Positions 35,217-46,885 of a DNA stretch of 64,000 bases are shown here, piece by piece; positions within the stretch are counted from its first letter, which is position 1; every line of letters starts with the position of its first letter. The DNA lies in contig ML677328.1 in assembly GCA_007922305.1 (NCBI GenBank), positions 8,914,620 to 8,978,619 on the forward strand. The letters run 5' to 3'. This DNA is from Dermatemys mawii (lineage: Eukaryota; Chordata; Testudines; Dermatemydidae). The translations under genes and the position numbers were made by a program. The notes beneath the pieces are model-generated. The model worked only from the letters and a program-made list of their open reading frames with translations. It was not told the origin of the DNA and searched no databases.

Positions 35217-36329
35217 ATCAAGTACACTGTGCAGTTTTGCAGATTAAATTTCTGATTATTTGTCACGTTCCCCTTGTGTTATGTGGACCGTGATCTGCAG
35301 GGTCACACCAATCCTCGAGTCTGGGAGCCAGCCTTACTAATCTGTGTTGGAGAACTCCCAGCCCAATGCTGATCATGCACAGCCTCTGGCATGTAAGTTG
35401 TTACCAACTAAATGAGTGAGCACTCTTGGCCAGGCGCTGCTTGGATTGTTCAAATGAGTGACACTAGCCAATGTCTCTGGTACCAGACATAAACCTCCGT
35501 CTTGCAGTCTCCAGTTATACTGCTGGACTCTGCAAGCTTATACGAGTTCGTCAATTTAACAAAGAAATTGGTATGTACCAGGCTTGTTATCCCCAGAGGA
35601 GTCTTTGACAAGCTTCAAACCAAACATACTGCTTCAGGCAGAATAAACAAACAAATGCATTAACTACAAAAGATAGATTTTAAGTGATTATAAGTTAAAG
35701 CACAATAAGTCAGATTCGGTCAAACAAAATCAAAAGAACACACATTCTAAGTTGATCTTAAAACTTTCAATGCCCTTACAAACTTAGATGCTTCTCACCA
35801 CAGGCTGGCTGGCTGCCCTTCAGCCAAGCCCTCCCCTTTGATCAGTGCTTCAGTCGCTTAGTGGTGATGTCTGTAGATGGAGGTGGAAAAGGGAGAGAAC
35901 ATGGCAAACTTCTCTCCCTTTTATCACATTCTTCCTTCGTTCTTGGCTCTATCCCCCTCCTTCAGGGTCACGTGAGCATTACCTCATCATGGTCCCTGAC
36001 TGACCGAGGGAAGGGGGTGACTCAGTCAAGAGTCCAACAGATTCTTTGTTGTTACCTGTGCCAGTGTCCTTTGCTCCTGAGGCTGGGCTGAGTTTGTCCC
36101 ATACATGCCCTGATGAGGTGTGAACTGCTCTTCTGCTCCATTTCGCCTGGGCTTGTTTTAAGCCATGAGGACAAATTTTCAGCATCATAACTATATACAT
36201 GAAATTAAAACTGATAACATTACTATCACAACAATGCTCAGTGCATCATGAGCCTTCTGAGGACACCCAACATGACAAACTTTGCATTGGATACCACACA
36301 ATCATATTATAAAGATGAACATGGGGGCA

Positions 36330-36937
36330 TGTAGTGCGGCAGTTACCCTGCTTCTAGAGAGAAAAGCCACAGCTACAACCATGGCCCAGTCAGGCAACAG
36401 CTGGCCCTATAAAAGGGCTGTAAGCCAGGAGATAAGTCAGTCTTTCTCAAGCTTTGGAGGGAGAAGGACCTAGCTGCCTGGGAGAAAAGGATATCTAAAT
36501 TGGAGCAGGGCTGGGGAGAGCCAGTCTGGCAACTCCCCAGGCTGCAGGCCTTGTTACAAGCCCAAGAAAGGGCAGAGGGGCAGCCCGTGGATAGGAAAAG
36601 CAGCAGGTTCTACCCCCATGCCAATGATGAATGGCAATTATGGACGGCAGTTTGCCCCAGGTAGAGGGGGCTAGATGACGACTGGCAGTAGCCACTTAAA
36701 CAAAGTAGGGTTAGAGAGTGGGGAGGTTTCCCTGGGAGGGGAGACCCAGAGTGTGGGGGTACTGCAGTGGGCAGAATCTCGAGAGGTAAAGGGCAGTGGA
36801 GTCCGTGAGGGACACGGAGGCCTGAGGCAGGTTGGTCAGTGACCAGAAGAGGGCACTCCAAGGTTGAAAAAGAGCTAATTCCCAAACAACCAGCAGGAGG
36901 TGCTACACTGGTGAGTCTTCGACCTCGCTGCGCTACA
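36330..36937 (+). mobile_element. nested solo LTR (608 bp) inside the outer LTR complex
   Basis: Starts TGTAGTGCGG and ends GCGCTACA, with the 5-bp inverted termini TGTAG/CTACA that LTRs usually have. TATAAAAGG lies at 36408-36416, about 80 bp from the start. The left flank catgggggca and right flank gggtgcggggtgatccccc join to a sequence that fits the outer element. The target duplication is blurred (GGGGC versus GGGTGC). The rest (cagaagagggcactccaagg, ctaattcccaaacaaccagc) is non-coding. Confidence 0.65.
36408..36416 (+). promoter_or_regulatory. TATA box of nested LTR
   Basis: TATAAAAGG, preceded by cagctggccc. Typical of an LTR promoter. Confidence 0.5.
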
Positions 36938-37984
36938 GGGTGCGGGGTGATCCCCCGAAGTTACAGTGTCACACCCCCAATGGCCCCCTCCCTCAAGTCC
37001 TCTAGGGAGGCAGATCAGTATATTGTTTGTTACTAATGCTATTGCAGGCATTGCAAGTATTCTGAGAAGGGTTAAAGATATAAAAGTGAAATGAAAGATT
37101 CCTTTGCAGGTTTCAGGAGGCTGAGGCGGGCGAGGCGGGGGGGTGGGGGTGGGGACAGCAGAAAGCAAAAAACAAGCTAATTCCGTGCTCCTGCCAGACT
37201 CGAAATAAGACGCTTACTCCAGCCAGCTCAAGGCTGCAGTGCACATCTGACTCTTGGCTGCCTGCCAAAAGAGGGGGGATTGAATTTCACCCCAACCAGC
37301 CACAAAAGAGGAAGACTCAGCTGCACAAACTTACAGGGGCTGCAAAGCCCAGCAAGACAGTAAAGGCCAGCAAAAAAAACCCAACCACCAATGTAGCGTC
37401 TCTGAGGTCGATGTATTTTGGGGAAGCTGGAGAAGCCACGGAAGGCCGGTCTGAACTGGTGTACTGAGCATGGGGAACAAAGGTCTCTGAAGAGAATGCC
37501 CCCAAGAGACCCCAGGGCTTAAAAACCCTCCCAAGAGCAAAAGTAAGTTGGAGATTTGCAGCAGATCTTGGACGACCTGTGCACAGGACAGAACTCCCGT
37601 CCACCCTCCCCACTCTTCTTCTGCTAATGTTACAGGCAGGCTTGGCTAGCCTTGGGTTGTGCACATGTAAATATGAACGTGGGTTAGGGCTCGGGCACTA
37701 ATACTTTTGTCCTTCCTTTCAGTGATGTGGGAGTGGTCCCAGCACTCACCGCTGTTATTTTATTAGTTTATTAATAAAGCTTTAAAATTTAGACACTTGG
37801 TGTGTTCCTGTATCTCTGCCCCAAACCGTCCTGCGGTCTCAGACAGATCACTGAAGACCTTAGGCAGATTGGTAACAGGAATCTGTCACAGTTTTGGTAA
37901 AAAAAATGGTGTCACATTATTATTGTTGTATTGATGGCTAATAAAGGCCTACCGCTGTTGATTCTTTAACCTAGCAACAAGCTG

Positions 37985-38115
37985 TTTCAGATAATGACTG
38001 CCTTTTTATTCTCGGCCTGCACAGCACCTAACAAAATGGATCCCTGGTTTAGGTGTGACAAGGGCTCTCAGGTACTCCCAGAATACACATACTACATAAT
38101 AATAAACAAATAGAA
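37985..38115 (+). repeat. MIR/L2-type 3' tail
   Basis: Reads ttctcggcctgcacagcacc, taacaaaatggatccctgg, then ggctctcaggtactccc and aataataaacaaat. This matches the conserved 3' tail shared by MIR-like SINEs and L2 LINEs. Confidence 0.65.
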
Positions 38116-40320
38116 ATGGTCACTCCCTAAAAAAATCATCACTGGTGAATATAATAATATTTTACAGACTACAAAAATAAAGCCCCCAATTTGCCATTAC
38201 ATCCAAGTTGTGCAAGCAGCAGACACAAGGCCCTTTGAAACTCCTCGATCCATCCCCATAGCAAGTCAGACCAGAAGTGGGCCTGCTTCAACTTCTGCCA
38301 CTGGCATAAATTCATGCCAGCAGAGGATCAGGTCTCTCCCACACTCCACTGCAAATAAAATTTACTACAACTTTACATAAAACTGCATAGATTCAGTAAC
38401 AAGTCAGAGAAATTCAGAAGAAATTCCAAATTTGTTTCCACACTCTGCGGGGTTTGAAATGGATCCATTTTAAATTTGTTTTCATTTTTTTCACAATACT
38501 GTGAAAGATTTTTTGATGAAATTTTCCACAGCAACAATCACCTACTGTTTTTAGAACTGCTAAAATGTGTTTAATTGCAATGATTCAAGTCCTCGATTAC
38601 TCAGAGAACATTGTAAGCTTCCCTATATTAAACCCGGAATGGCTGTCTGTAGGGTTGAGTGTGCAGATCAGTCTTCATGTCCATTCAATTCAATGTGAAC
38701 CAATGTGTGAACAGATGTGCCCCAGAGTTTGGATCTGAAGAGAGGCAGTTGTGGGCCATGGGTTATAAATGTCTGACTTTTATTCTAAAACATCTGCTTG
38801 GAACTGGCTGGTAGAGATTGTACTACAAGGGTTATTTTTTAAAAAATACTGTAATTATTAGCAAAAAACAGATATTAAATTTCCTATTCACGCCTTAAGA
38901 CACAACAGAACATCTCATACATCAGTATAAATCATAATATATACAACCAGTGAGATCCACAGCAACCTCTCTACAAGACATCCTCTGATTTTCAAGAAAG
39001 ATATTAAGCTTCCTCTCCTTAGCAATTCAGCTGCAGGCAGAGCTCTGAATTCTACTCTGGAAACTGGGGTAACGCTTACATATATTTTCCTTTTTACATT
39101 TCAGCCATAAACACCTATTCCAATATTAATTTTAGCATTTCCTTTAAAAAGAATTATAAGCTTAACAGCAAGGGCTCTCATTACACAGTGCAATATAATT
39201 AACTTGTAACTGTAATGAAATATGAAAGGGGTGCTGTGAGTGAGAATTAGAAGTTTTTATTTTAAGAGAACACTTTTTGAGAAAGACAACCTAATTATTC
39301 TGATGCTGTCCCTTCTTGTTTTTGCTATTTGCAGCATTTTTTTTTCACTATGTTCTTGCACTGACATTGTAAATTTGTTGGGACCAGAATCTGTGACTAT
39401 TAAATGCATTTACAACCTAGGCAAAGCTCAGCATTAGATATTGAATAATGGCTCTATTGTCTTACATATCCCACAGTGCTGCTATTCTGCTTCTTAGCTA
39501 GATCTGTTCTTCCCTATATTGTGCTTCAGACAGGTTTTATCCACTTTGCTCTTAGACCAGTTCATTTTCATTGAACATAAATGGCTCATACTCTGCCCTC
39601 AGACATGCATGGACAACTCCCATTGACTTGACCTATTGACTTCAATTCCCATTGACCAATTTCCTTTTATTCAAAGGAAAAATGGCTATGGTTCAAGTCA
39701 ATGGGAGGTGAAAGAGAATTCAACAGGAGCTGAATTGCACAACTTAACATGAGGGCAGATTCTGAGCTAAATGACTTGAAAAGCACTTTGTATTTTTTGC
39801 TTTAATGGTATTTTAAGAAGTAAGGAACTAGACTGTATAGAGGATGAACTTCAGAAACTTTTACCTCTACATTAGCAGTTCAAATCTAGACCGTGTTAAC
39901 AGCGATAGAAAGTGAAGGAGTTTTGCAATGACCTATGTGAAATGAGTTAATGGTCTCAGCCGAGTTTTAGCCTATAGATAACCATTAAAACAAAAATGAA
40001 ACCAGCAACAATGAAACCCACAACCTTATTTAAGCAACACCCTTTCTGGAAGTCTAAAAACATCTGAAAATGCACAAACTAAATGGACAAAAAGACTGTC
40101 ACTTACGCTGGCACTTCGATCTGGAAATGTAATTTCCAGCTCAGGTAGACCTATGTGCACTAGCTTTCACTGAAGCAGCACACTAAAAATAGCAGTGTAG
40201 CTACAGTGGTATGAGTGACAGGAAAAGTTAACCATCAGAATAGGTACCTAGGGTACCTGGTGGGACTGTACTAGCACATCTTCCCACCCTCACCACCACA
40301 GCTGCTCTGCTATTTTAACA
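38116..40320. other. non-coding DNA, nothing firm recognised
   Basis: AT-rich. 39590-39730 has 'tgacttcaat' and 'tcaatgggag' motifs typical of old palindromic repeats, but no clear boundaries. Confidence 0.4.
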
Positions 40321-40328
40321 TGTTAGCT

Positions 40329-41375
40329 CAGGGGTGGGCAAACTTTTTGGCCCGAGGGCCAGATTGGGATTCAAAATTGTGCGGAGGGCCAGGTAGGGAA
40401 GGCAGTGCCTCGCCAAACAGCCTGGCCACGTCCCCCGCATCTGACTCCCTCTCACTTCCCGCCCCCTTACTGCCCTCCCAGAGCCCCCAACACATCCAGC
40501 CCCCCCCCGGCTCCTTGTCCCCTGATTGCCCCCTCCGGAGATCCCCCCACCCTAACTGCCCCCCAGAACTCCACTCCATACCTAAGCCCCCCTTGTCCTT
40601 GCCCCGTGATCGCCCCTTCTGGTGAACCCTCACTCTAACTGCCCCCCCGGACCCCTCATCAAAGTGCCCATGCTCTTTGTTCCCTCAGTAACCCCTTCCC
40701 GAAACCCAGCCACGCTTACCACCACCCCCAGTGGATAGGACTCCACCCCCTATCTAAGCCCCCTACACTTTGTTCCCTGACCGCCCGCTCCCGAGACCCC
40801 CCATGCACCCTAACCACCACCCAAGCCGCCCTCGTCCCGTTCTTACCTTGGTCAGCTGGCCTGGCCCCAGCAGTTAGGCCCGGCACCCCGGAACTGCGGG
40901 GCCTCCGCAGCTCCGCCAGGCACCTCCGATGGGAACTCGGGGCCCTGCAGCTCTGCGCAGGAACTCAGGGCCTGCAGCTCCCCAAGCGGGAACTCAGGGC
41001 CCGCGGCTCGGGGCGGGGAGAGCCGGGACAGTGACTCGGCCTGGCGCGCTGGGCTGGGAGTGCGGGGCCCCGCGGTTCTCCCCGGCTGGGCCTGGTGCGC
41101 TGGGTGTGGAGCACGGGGGCCCGCAGCTCGGCCGGCGCTGGGCTGGGAGCATGTGGCGCCGCTCTCCCCGGCTGGGCCCGGCGGGATGGGCACGCGGGTC
41201 CCCGCGGCTCAGCCTGGCACTCCGGGCAGGAGAGCTGGCCCCTCACTGTGCTTGCCTGGCCCTTGGGCGGGGAGGAGGGGGCCACTGGCACCCTCCCCCG
41301 CCAAGCGCTCGCGGGCTGGATGAAAATGGCCGGCAGGCCACATGTGGCCCACGGGCCGTAGTTTGCCCACTCCTG
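40329..41375 (+). mobile_element. C-rich non-autonomous hAT element, copy 3 (1047 bp)
   Basis: Left end caggggtgggcaaacttttt; right end gtagtttgcccactcctg, the inverse type. It is flanked by TGTTAGCT (40321-40328) and TGCTAGCT (41376-41383), an 8-bp duplication with one change. Same layout as copy 1: short AT-balanced start, C-rich minisatellite (about 40430-40830), CpG-rich part (40860-41330). The longest of the three, mainly through a longer minisatellite and GC part. Frames of up to 150 codons inside are artefacts of GC-rich repeats. Confidence 0.92.
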
Positions 41376-41383
41376 TGCTAGCT

Positions 41384-41699
41384 CCATCACCCCTCCAGCT
41401 CAAAGTGCAGCTGTATGCATAGAGGCAGTTTCTCATGAGCAGAGTCCATTCACATAGATAAGGACGTTTGGGTATCAGGAGGACGTTATGGCATCATAAT
41501 GGCCTTCAGTTGCTACTGCAGCCTTTTTCAGAAGTCCTAAATTCAAAATACAATTGAATTCCTAACTATGGGAACAAAAAATATTAAGAGTTTCAGAACA
41601 TGAGAAGTGTGAGCCTTTAAAACCATTTACACAGTCCATTTGTTTCACCAGATATAAGAATTAGGGTACGTCTATACTACCTGTGTACTTTACTCTTGT
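41384..41699. other. non-coding DNA with a lone Harbinger-type end
   Basis: Near 41664-41684 tagggtacgtctatactacc matches the GGGTATGTCTACAC end of Harbinger-type elements, but I find no partner end nearby. Confidence 0.45.
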
Positions 41700-41704
41700 T
41701 ATAC
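41700..41704 (+). repeat. target-site duplication of solo LTR
   Basis: TATAC, exact repeat at 42107-42111. Confidence 0.85.
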
Positions 41705-42106
41705 TGTGACAAGCAGGGAGGAGGGTGGACATGATCTCAAGAGTTTCACTGGAGAGAGGAAGCTGCTCTAACGGGGGATACCTGGAGCTGTATCCAGAGA
41801 TGAGAAGGGGGAGAGGAGATGACACCTAGAGCCCGGGAAGTGAACAAAGGAAGGGAAAGACGGCTGCAGGGTTTTGAGGGGAGTAGAAGCTGGCTGGGGA
41901 AGAGGAGGGAGCCCGGATTTGGGGTCTTATCTCCCTGCCCCCCAGAAGGGCCTGACTAAGGGGTCCTGTTTGTACTGACAAGCTCTGAGTTGGATTGTGT
42001 TCCTGTCATCTCAAATAAACCTTCTGATCTACTGGCTGGCTAAGAATCACTGTGAATTCCAGAAAGTGGGGGGTGTGGGAACTGGACTCCCCCACCCCTT
42101 GTGACA
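41705..42106 (+). mobile_element. solo LTR (402 bp) with 5-bp duplication
   Basis: Begins TGTGACAAGC and ends CCTTGTGACA, so it has the TG...CA rule of LTRs. It is flanked by exact TATAC duplications. AATAAA at 42014-42019 after cctgtcatctc, followed by ccttctgatctactggctgg, marks the polyadenylation and U5-like end, so the LTR reads on +. A solo LTR is what remains after recombination between the two LTRs of a retrovirus-like provirus. No internal genes remain. Confidence 0.85.
42014..42019 (+). terminator. polyadenylation signal of solo LTR
   Basis: AATAAA about 85 bp before the LTR end, the usual place for the R-U5 border. Confidence 0.6.
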
Positions 42107-42111
42107 TATAC

Positions 42112-43744
42112 CTTCTTCCACTTCCTGGCATCAGTAATTTCCTCTCTCTTCTTTCCTTGTATGCATCCAGGTGTTGTTCTTCCTCCTTTCTCTTCACTAT
42201 CTGACCTCTCTTTTCGTTATCTCTCCTTTGACCATGTTATTTCTTTTTTCTCATATACTGTGTTCTCTATCTCTATTCTTTATATTTTCAAATCACTCCT
42301 TTCCCATTTCTCTCCAACTTAAATATTTCTCTTTTTATACCTATATAACAAGCTTCTCCTTTCTGCTTTATACAGTGGATTTTTCCTTTGTGTACTCTCA
42401 CCACTGTCCCCGTTCACATAAACGCCTTATTAATCGCCACCTACTAGAGCCCAGACTTTGGAAATATCATCAGACACATACTATTGAGAGAGAGAAGTTT
42501 ACTAGTCAAAGACTGATACAGAAGATGGATGCCTCCAATATCCTGATCAGAAACCCATGTGCCCTTCCCTCCAGCTGTTCTGTGGTCTATGTAGAACTGG
42601 TTGGGAATTTTCCAACAAAAGAAAATGCTTGTTCATGGAACCTGAAATGTTTTGTGGAAACATGTCAAGTTTGGTGAGCTGCTGGTGAACTACAGGCAGA
42701 TTTCCATTAGAAACCCACCTGGTTTCCTGCCAGCTCACCTGGTGGACTGCTGGGGCCCTAGGGCTTCTAGGGTCTATGGATGTGAGGCATCCCTGTCATG
42801 CAAACAGCCCCGGAGCAAGGGACCACAGAGCGTCTAGGCGTCTCTGCCATGGATTCAGGAACTGAGAGCTGGAGGCACTCATAATCCTAGGTTTGAATCT
42901 GAGCTGTGAAGCAGGGAACCTGGAAGGCCTGAGAAACATAGTTCAAGCTTTGGCCCTCAGGGCTTCCTACTATAGAGCTAGGGGAGGGTAGGGTGTCTTC
43001 TTTGCAACCATAATCATAAGAAACTAAGCCTGAAGTCTACAGAAACTGACACTTGCTTGGAAAGCTTCTTTCTGACCACAAGCAAGTGGGAGAGTGGACA
43101 GTGAAGCCATGTGTGCATGTACAGAAATATGTGTAAAAACTATTATCTAAATTTAAATAAAACACTGGGAGTAACATCCTTACTCTTACAAGGATTGCCA
43201 CGGGATGTTTAACTACCAAAAATGCTTCGGATCTAGATTTTACATTCCCATTTGAAAAATTGAAGAATTTAAATATCCAATAACTAATACTTACCTAATC
43301 CTCCCTTACCATGAAACACACCAGTCTTTTCAAGTGAAGTAACTGAATACCAAATGTATTTATCATCATCATTACTATTTAAAATGAATTTGAAATGTCT
43401 TTGTAATGAAATACAGTAAAGGAACAGACCACCAAATTCATTTTGAATGGTTAAAGCTGTACAAGAGATTATTTCCTTCTCAGATCTTTGCTTTAAAAGC
43501 AGAAATAGTTTCAATTATTAAAAATGGGAATGAACTCAGCTATTTAAAAAGATAAACTGTGTGAGTTATTGTCTTTTCCCCCCATCTCTTCTTATGAATA
43601 AATGGAAAAGTTCTATTTCTGTTTGAACTAAATAATTTTATCTCCCTTTTTCTGCTTTTTTAAAAAAAGTTTCATTACTAATTTCACTGAAGTTCTTTTA
43701 ATACCCTATTGTAAAGGACTTACTTCTACTTCTCAGAATTATAA
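42112..43744. other. non-coding DNA, nothing recognised
   Basis: 42110-42420 is pyrimidine-rich (ttctctt runs). A 168-codon frame at 42171-42677 is mostly Phe/Leu/Ser from those runs and is not a credible gene. Confidence 0.45.
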
Positions 43745-43945
43745 TAATATAGAACTCTTATGTAGAATTTTTCATCAATAGATCACCAAGTGCTTTACTA
43801 TGGAGGTCAGGATCATTAACCTAATTTCACAGATGCGGAAACTGAGGCACAGAAGAGAGCAGTGATTTCATCACAATATTCAGAGAATCAGGAATAGAAC
43901 ACATAGTTCCAGTCCAGCACTCTATCCACTAGGCTAAACTGATTT
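43745..43945 (-). repeat. MIR-type SINE
   Basis: The + strand reads cacagatgcggaaactgagg, cacagaagagagcagtgatt, ggaatagaacacatagttcc and actctatccactaggctaaa, in the order of an inverted MIR-type element with core and tRNA-like head. Confidence 0.85.
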
Positions 43946-46006
43946 ATGCATAATGTTATTGACTTTACTGTAATGACCTGTAAAAACTTACACACACACT
44001 CAACTTTCAACAGAGTTAATTACAGTTAACATGAGGTACAGGTCTTTGTAGAATTGGGGCTTATTTTTGTATATTTTTAACTTCATTGAAACAGTGTCCA
44101 AGAAATTAGATGCAAACGTTATATTTTGCAAAGAATGCTCTACAAAACTCAATACAAACAAAAATGTGTGTAACTACTTGAGAATGGGATAAAAGAATGT
44201 GGGAGAAAAGAGAAAAGAATATGTTCAAATCCTCTAATATTCCCCCCTTTTCACTCTTTAAAAATTGGGCAAATTGGACACCTACAAAATTACATGCATT
44301 TGGTTGGATCCTAACAAAGCATTTGTTGGTTTTGTAATATTTTTCAGGGCACAATTATTCGCCTGTTTGTTAAATGTCTAGTATGAGCAAAAAATAATTT
44401 TCCTATTACAGGAAGCAAAACCTTCAGCAACTACTGGACTTCAATGGAACTACTCACAAGCCTTCAGTTAAGAATGTGCTTAAAGCCTCAATCTTTCAAA
44501 TTTACAATATGTGGGTGAATTGGTAGGCCCATTGACTTCCATTAGGCTATGTGTGAATAGAGCAGTCCATCTGTGACTTATAAATTTTGATATCAGTGCC
44601 AGAGAAACTCAGCACTTGGCATAGTCTAGCCCTTATAACATTACACAATCTAGAATATTCAATGTGGTCAAGTTAATATTGACAAAGCATCATTCGCTGA
44701 ATTTCCTGACGTCATTACTTGAACTTGTTACGTTAGTTCTGCATTAATACTAGAAGATTTTGTTGTTGTTTTTGTTTTGCATATTAGTACCTATGTGGTT
44801 AGCTGCATAAGTCATAGAAAGCAAGTAAGTATTCCTTTCATCTTTTATCCTCCATGGCTTGTCTGTGAGTGGAAGAGGTAGCACCTGGAACAAGTGTACG
44901 ATGCTCTATGCGTTTTCATATATAAATTTTGGATGTAGTTATCGTTTTACAATAGTTTATTTCTGGCAGCTGAGTGATGTCATTACAAACTAGTTTCAAA
45001 TCCACAAACTCTTTGATCAATACATGATGCAACATGCTCACCTACACCTAAGGTGACAGGACTTGAAAACTATCATGAATTTTTCATATAGATAAATAGC
45101 TTTGTCCCTGTGTCAACATTATACAGTGGGATATATAGTCATGAGAAACCTTAGGAATAGAAGGCAAGATGGCAACTTTTTTGCTTTCTGCTGCTCAGTA
45201 TTCATATAACAGGCAAGCCTGAACTGCATCTGCATTCAGCAGCACTCCTGATCAGAAACCACATACACCCCTTAGAAAGAGAGGTCCTAATGTGAGTACG
45301 TACAGATTCAAGATTAGATGGCTCACAAATTTTAATATCTCTGTCTATTGGAGTATGGTTAACCCCTCTTATAATCAAGGGGTGATGATTGGAATAAAGA
45401 TAGCAATAAGCATGGGTTTTTTTTCTGTAAACAGTCAACAATGAAGAACAGTTATACAATGAATCTATCAATTTACAATATGAAGAGAAAGAGACAGCCC
45501 TTTCCTTCCAATTTCCATTGCAAATTTATAATAGAATGCCTAGAATATAGGGTGTAAAAACACAGTTGAGAACTGTGTGTTACTCTGTGAAACTGACATA
45601 GACAGATGTCAGCTACAGATTTAGATTTTCACACTTCTGGATATGAAAAAAGTCATATCCACTGGGAAGAGATATATGAGAGATCTTGTATGAGAGTGGC
45701 ATCATTGCCCTACTCTATAGGAGAAAGTACAACCCTGACTATTTCATTTCCTTCATCACTACCATGAAAGAGAGCAAATGAAACTAACCTTCCTGTCCTC
45801 AGGAGTACATCTTCCCATAGTGTCTCTCATTATTTTCTGGTAGTTTGTCTGGATAGGTAGTACAAGATAGTTTGTGTACATAGCTGTCTCTTTTCCTGGG
45901 AGCCTTCGGCCTCATAACCACACTGGATCCTGAGCCCTGTAGTGCCTTCAAGAGATGTGCCTCCCGCCCATCAATTTGTACTGGAGAACCCCTCAGTGTC
46001 TTCTAT
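43946..46006. other. non-coding DNA with one old repeat fragment
   Basis: About 44400-44640 (gacttcaatggaactactca ... gccagagaaactcagcactt) resembles an old amniote repeat. No exon or RNA is supported in the rest. Confidence 0.4.
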
Positions 46007-46013
46007 GTCTGGG

Positions 46014-46138
46014 CTAGAGTGATTAGACGGCAAATGTGAAAAATCAGGACAGGGACTGGGGGATAATAGGAGTCTATATAAGAAAAAGACCCCAAAATTG
46101 GGACTGTCTCTATAAACTGGGGACATCGGGTCACCCTA
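46014..46138. mobile_element. short MITE 'gggacatcgggtcacccta' type, copy 2
   Basis: Left end ctagagtgattagacgg, right end (inverted) tagggtgacccgatgtcccc. GTCTGGG at 46007-46013 and GTCTGGC at 46139-46145 look like a diverged 7-bp target duplication. Same interior blocks as 31033-31148. Confidence 0.7.
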
Positions 46139-46495
46139 GTCTGGCCAAGGGTGAATATCTCTTTACTGTTGTCTTACCATGTGTAAGACTCAGTCATTTT
46201 CAGGTGAGAAAACATTTTATTTATTTTATAACCTATTTTGTTAGTTTGGATTGTGTTTATTGACCTAATTACGGTGGGCAAACACTTTCATTCATTATAA
46301 AAACAAAGAGGAGAGATTTTCAAAATACAGTTTATTACAAAACATGCACTATCTCAGGAGAATCAGATCAGTCTGAAAGCTTCATTCACATGACTCAGGC
46401 TGCTTTAATCAACTTGCCGCATAGAGAATCAGTTTTAACTGAGCAAACAGATGTATGAAGGCCACAGAAATGTGCCCTTAAAGAAAGAGAATGTA
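46139..46495. other. non-coding spacer
   Basis: No recognised feature between the MITE and the Harbinger copy. Confidence 0.45.
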
Positions 46496-46885
46496 GGGCC
46501 TGGTCTACAATACGTGATTATGTCGAATTTAGCTGCATTATATCAAAATAAAACTACATCCGTCCAAACAACCAACCCGGTTTTATTGACTTTAAGGGCT
46601 CTTTAAACCGGTTTCTGTACTCCACCTCAGCAAGGGGAGTAGTGACAAAATCAGCATTGCTGTTCTGAATTTGAGTTACTGTGGATGCAATTTTATGGTA
46701 TGGGCCTCCAAGAGCTATCCCAGAATGCTTCATTGTGACTGCTGTAGACATAACTCTCAACTCAGATGCACTGGCCAGGTACACAGGAAAAGCCCCACAA
46801 ACTTTTGAATTTCAATCCCTGTTTGGCCAGTCTGGCGAGCTCATCAGCACAGGTGACCACGCAATGCTCATCAGCACAGATGACC

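Larger units (their letters stand above)
35261..37917. mobile_element. LTR retroelement complex, outer insertion with TTATT duplication
   Basis: Begins tgtcacgttccccttgtg and ends atggtgtcaca. The base pairs just outside are TTATT at 35256-35260 and TTATT at 37918-37922, a 5-bp duplication as made by retroviral-type integrases. An internal tgtcaca at 36967-36973 suggests that the complex consists of one LTR-like part (35261-36973, itself interrupted) and a second part (36974-37917). The second part has attaataaagctttaaaa at about 37770, like an LTR polyadenylation region, followed by ggtgtgttcctgtatctctg. No gag, pol or env frame is visible. Orientation is uncertain. Confidence 0.6.

Noticed and set aside
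40852..41390. Frames of up to 150 codons and an apparent CpG island
   Set aside because: Inside hAT copy 3 between its inverted ends; same artefact of GC-rich repeat sequence.
42171..42677. 168-codon open frame
   Set aside because: Phe/Leu/Ser-rich first half comes from a pyrimidine tract; no domain, no splice or promoter context.
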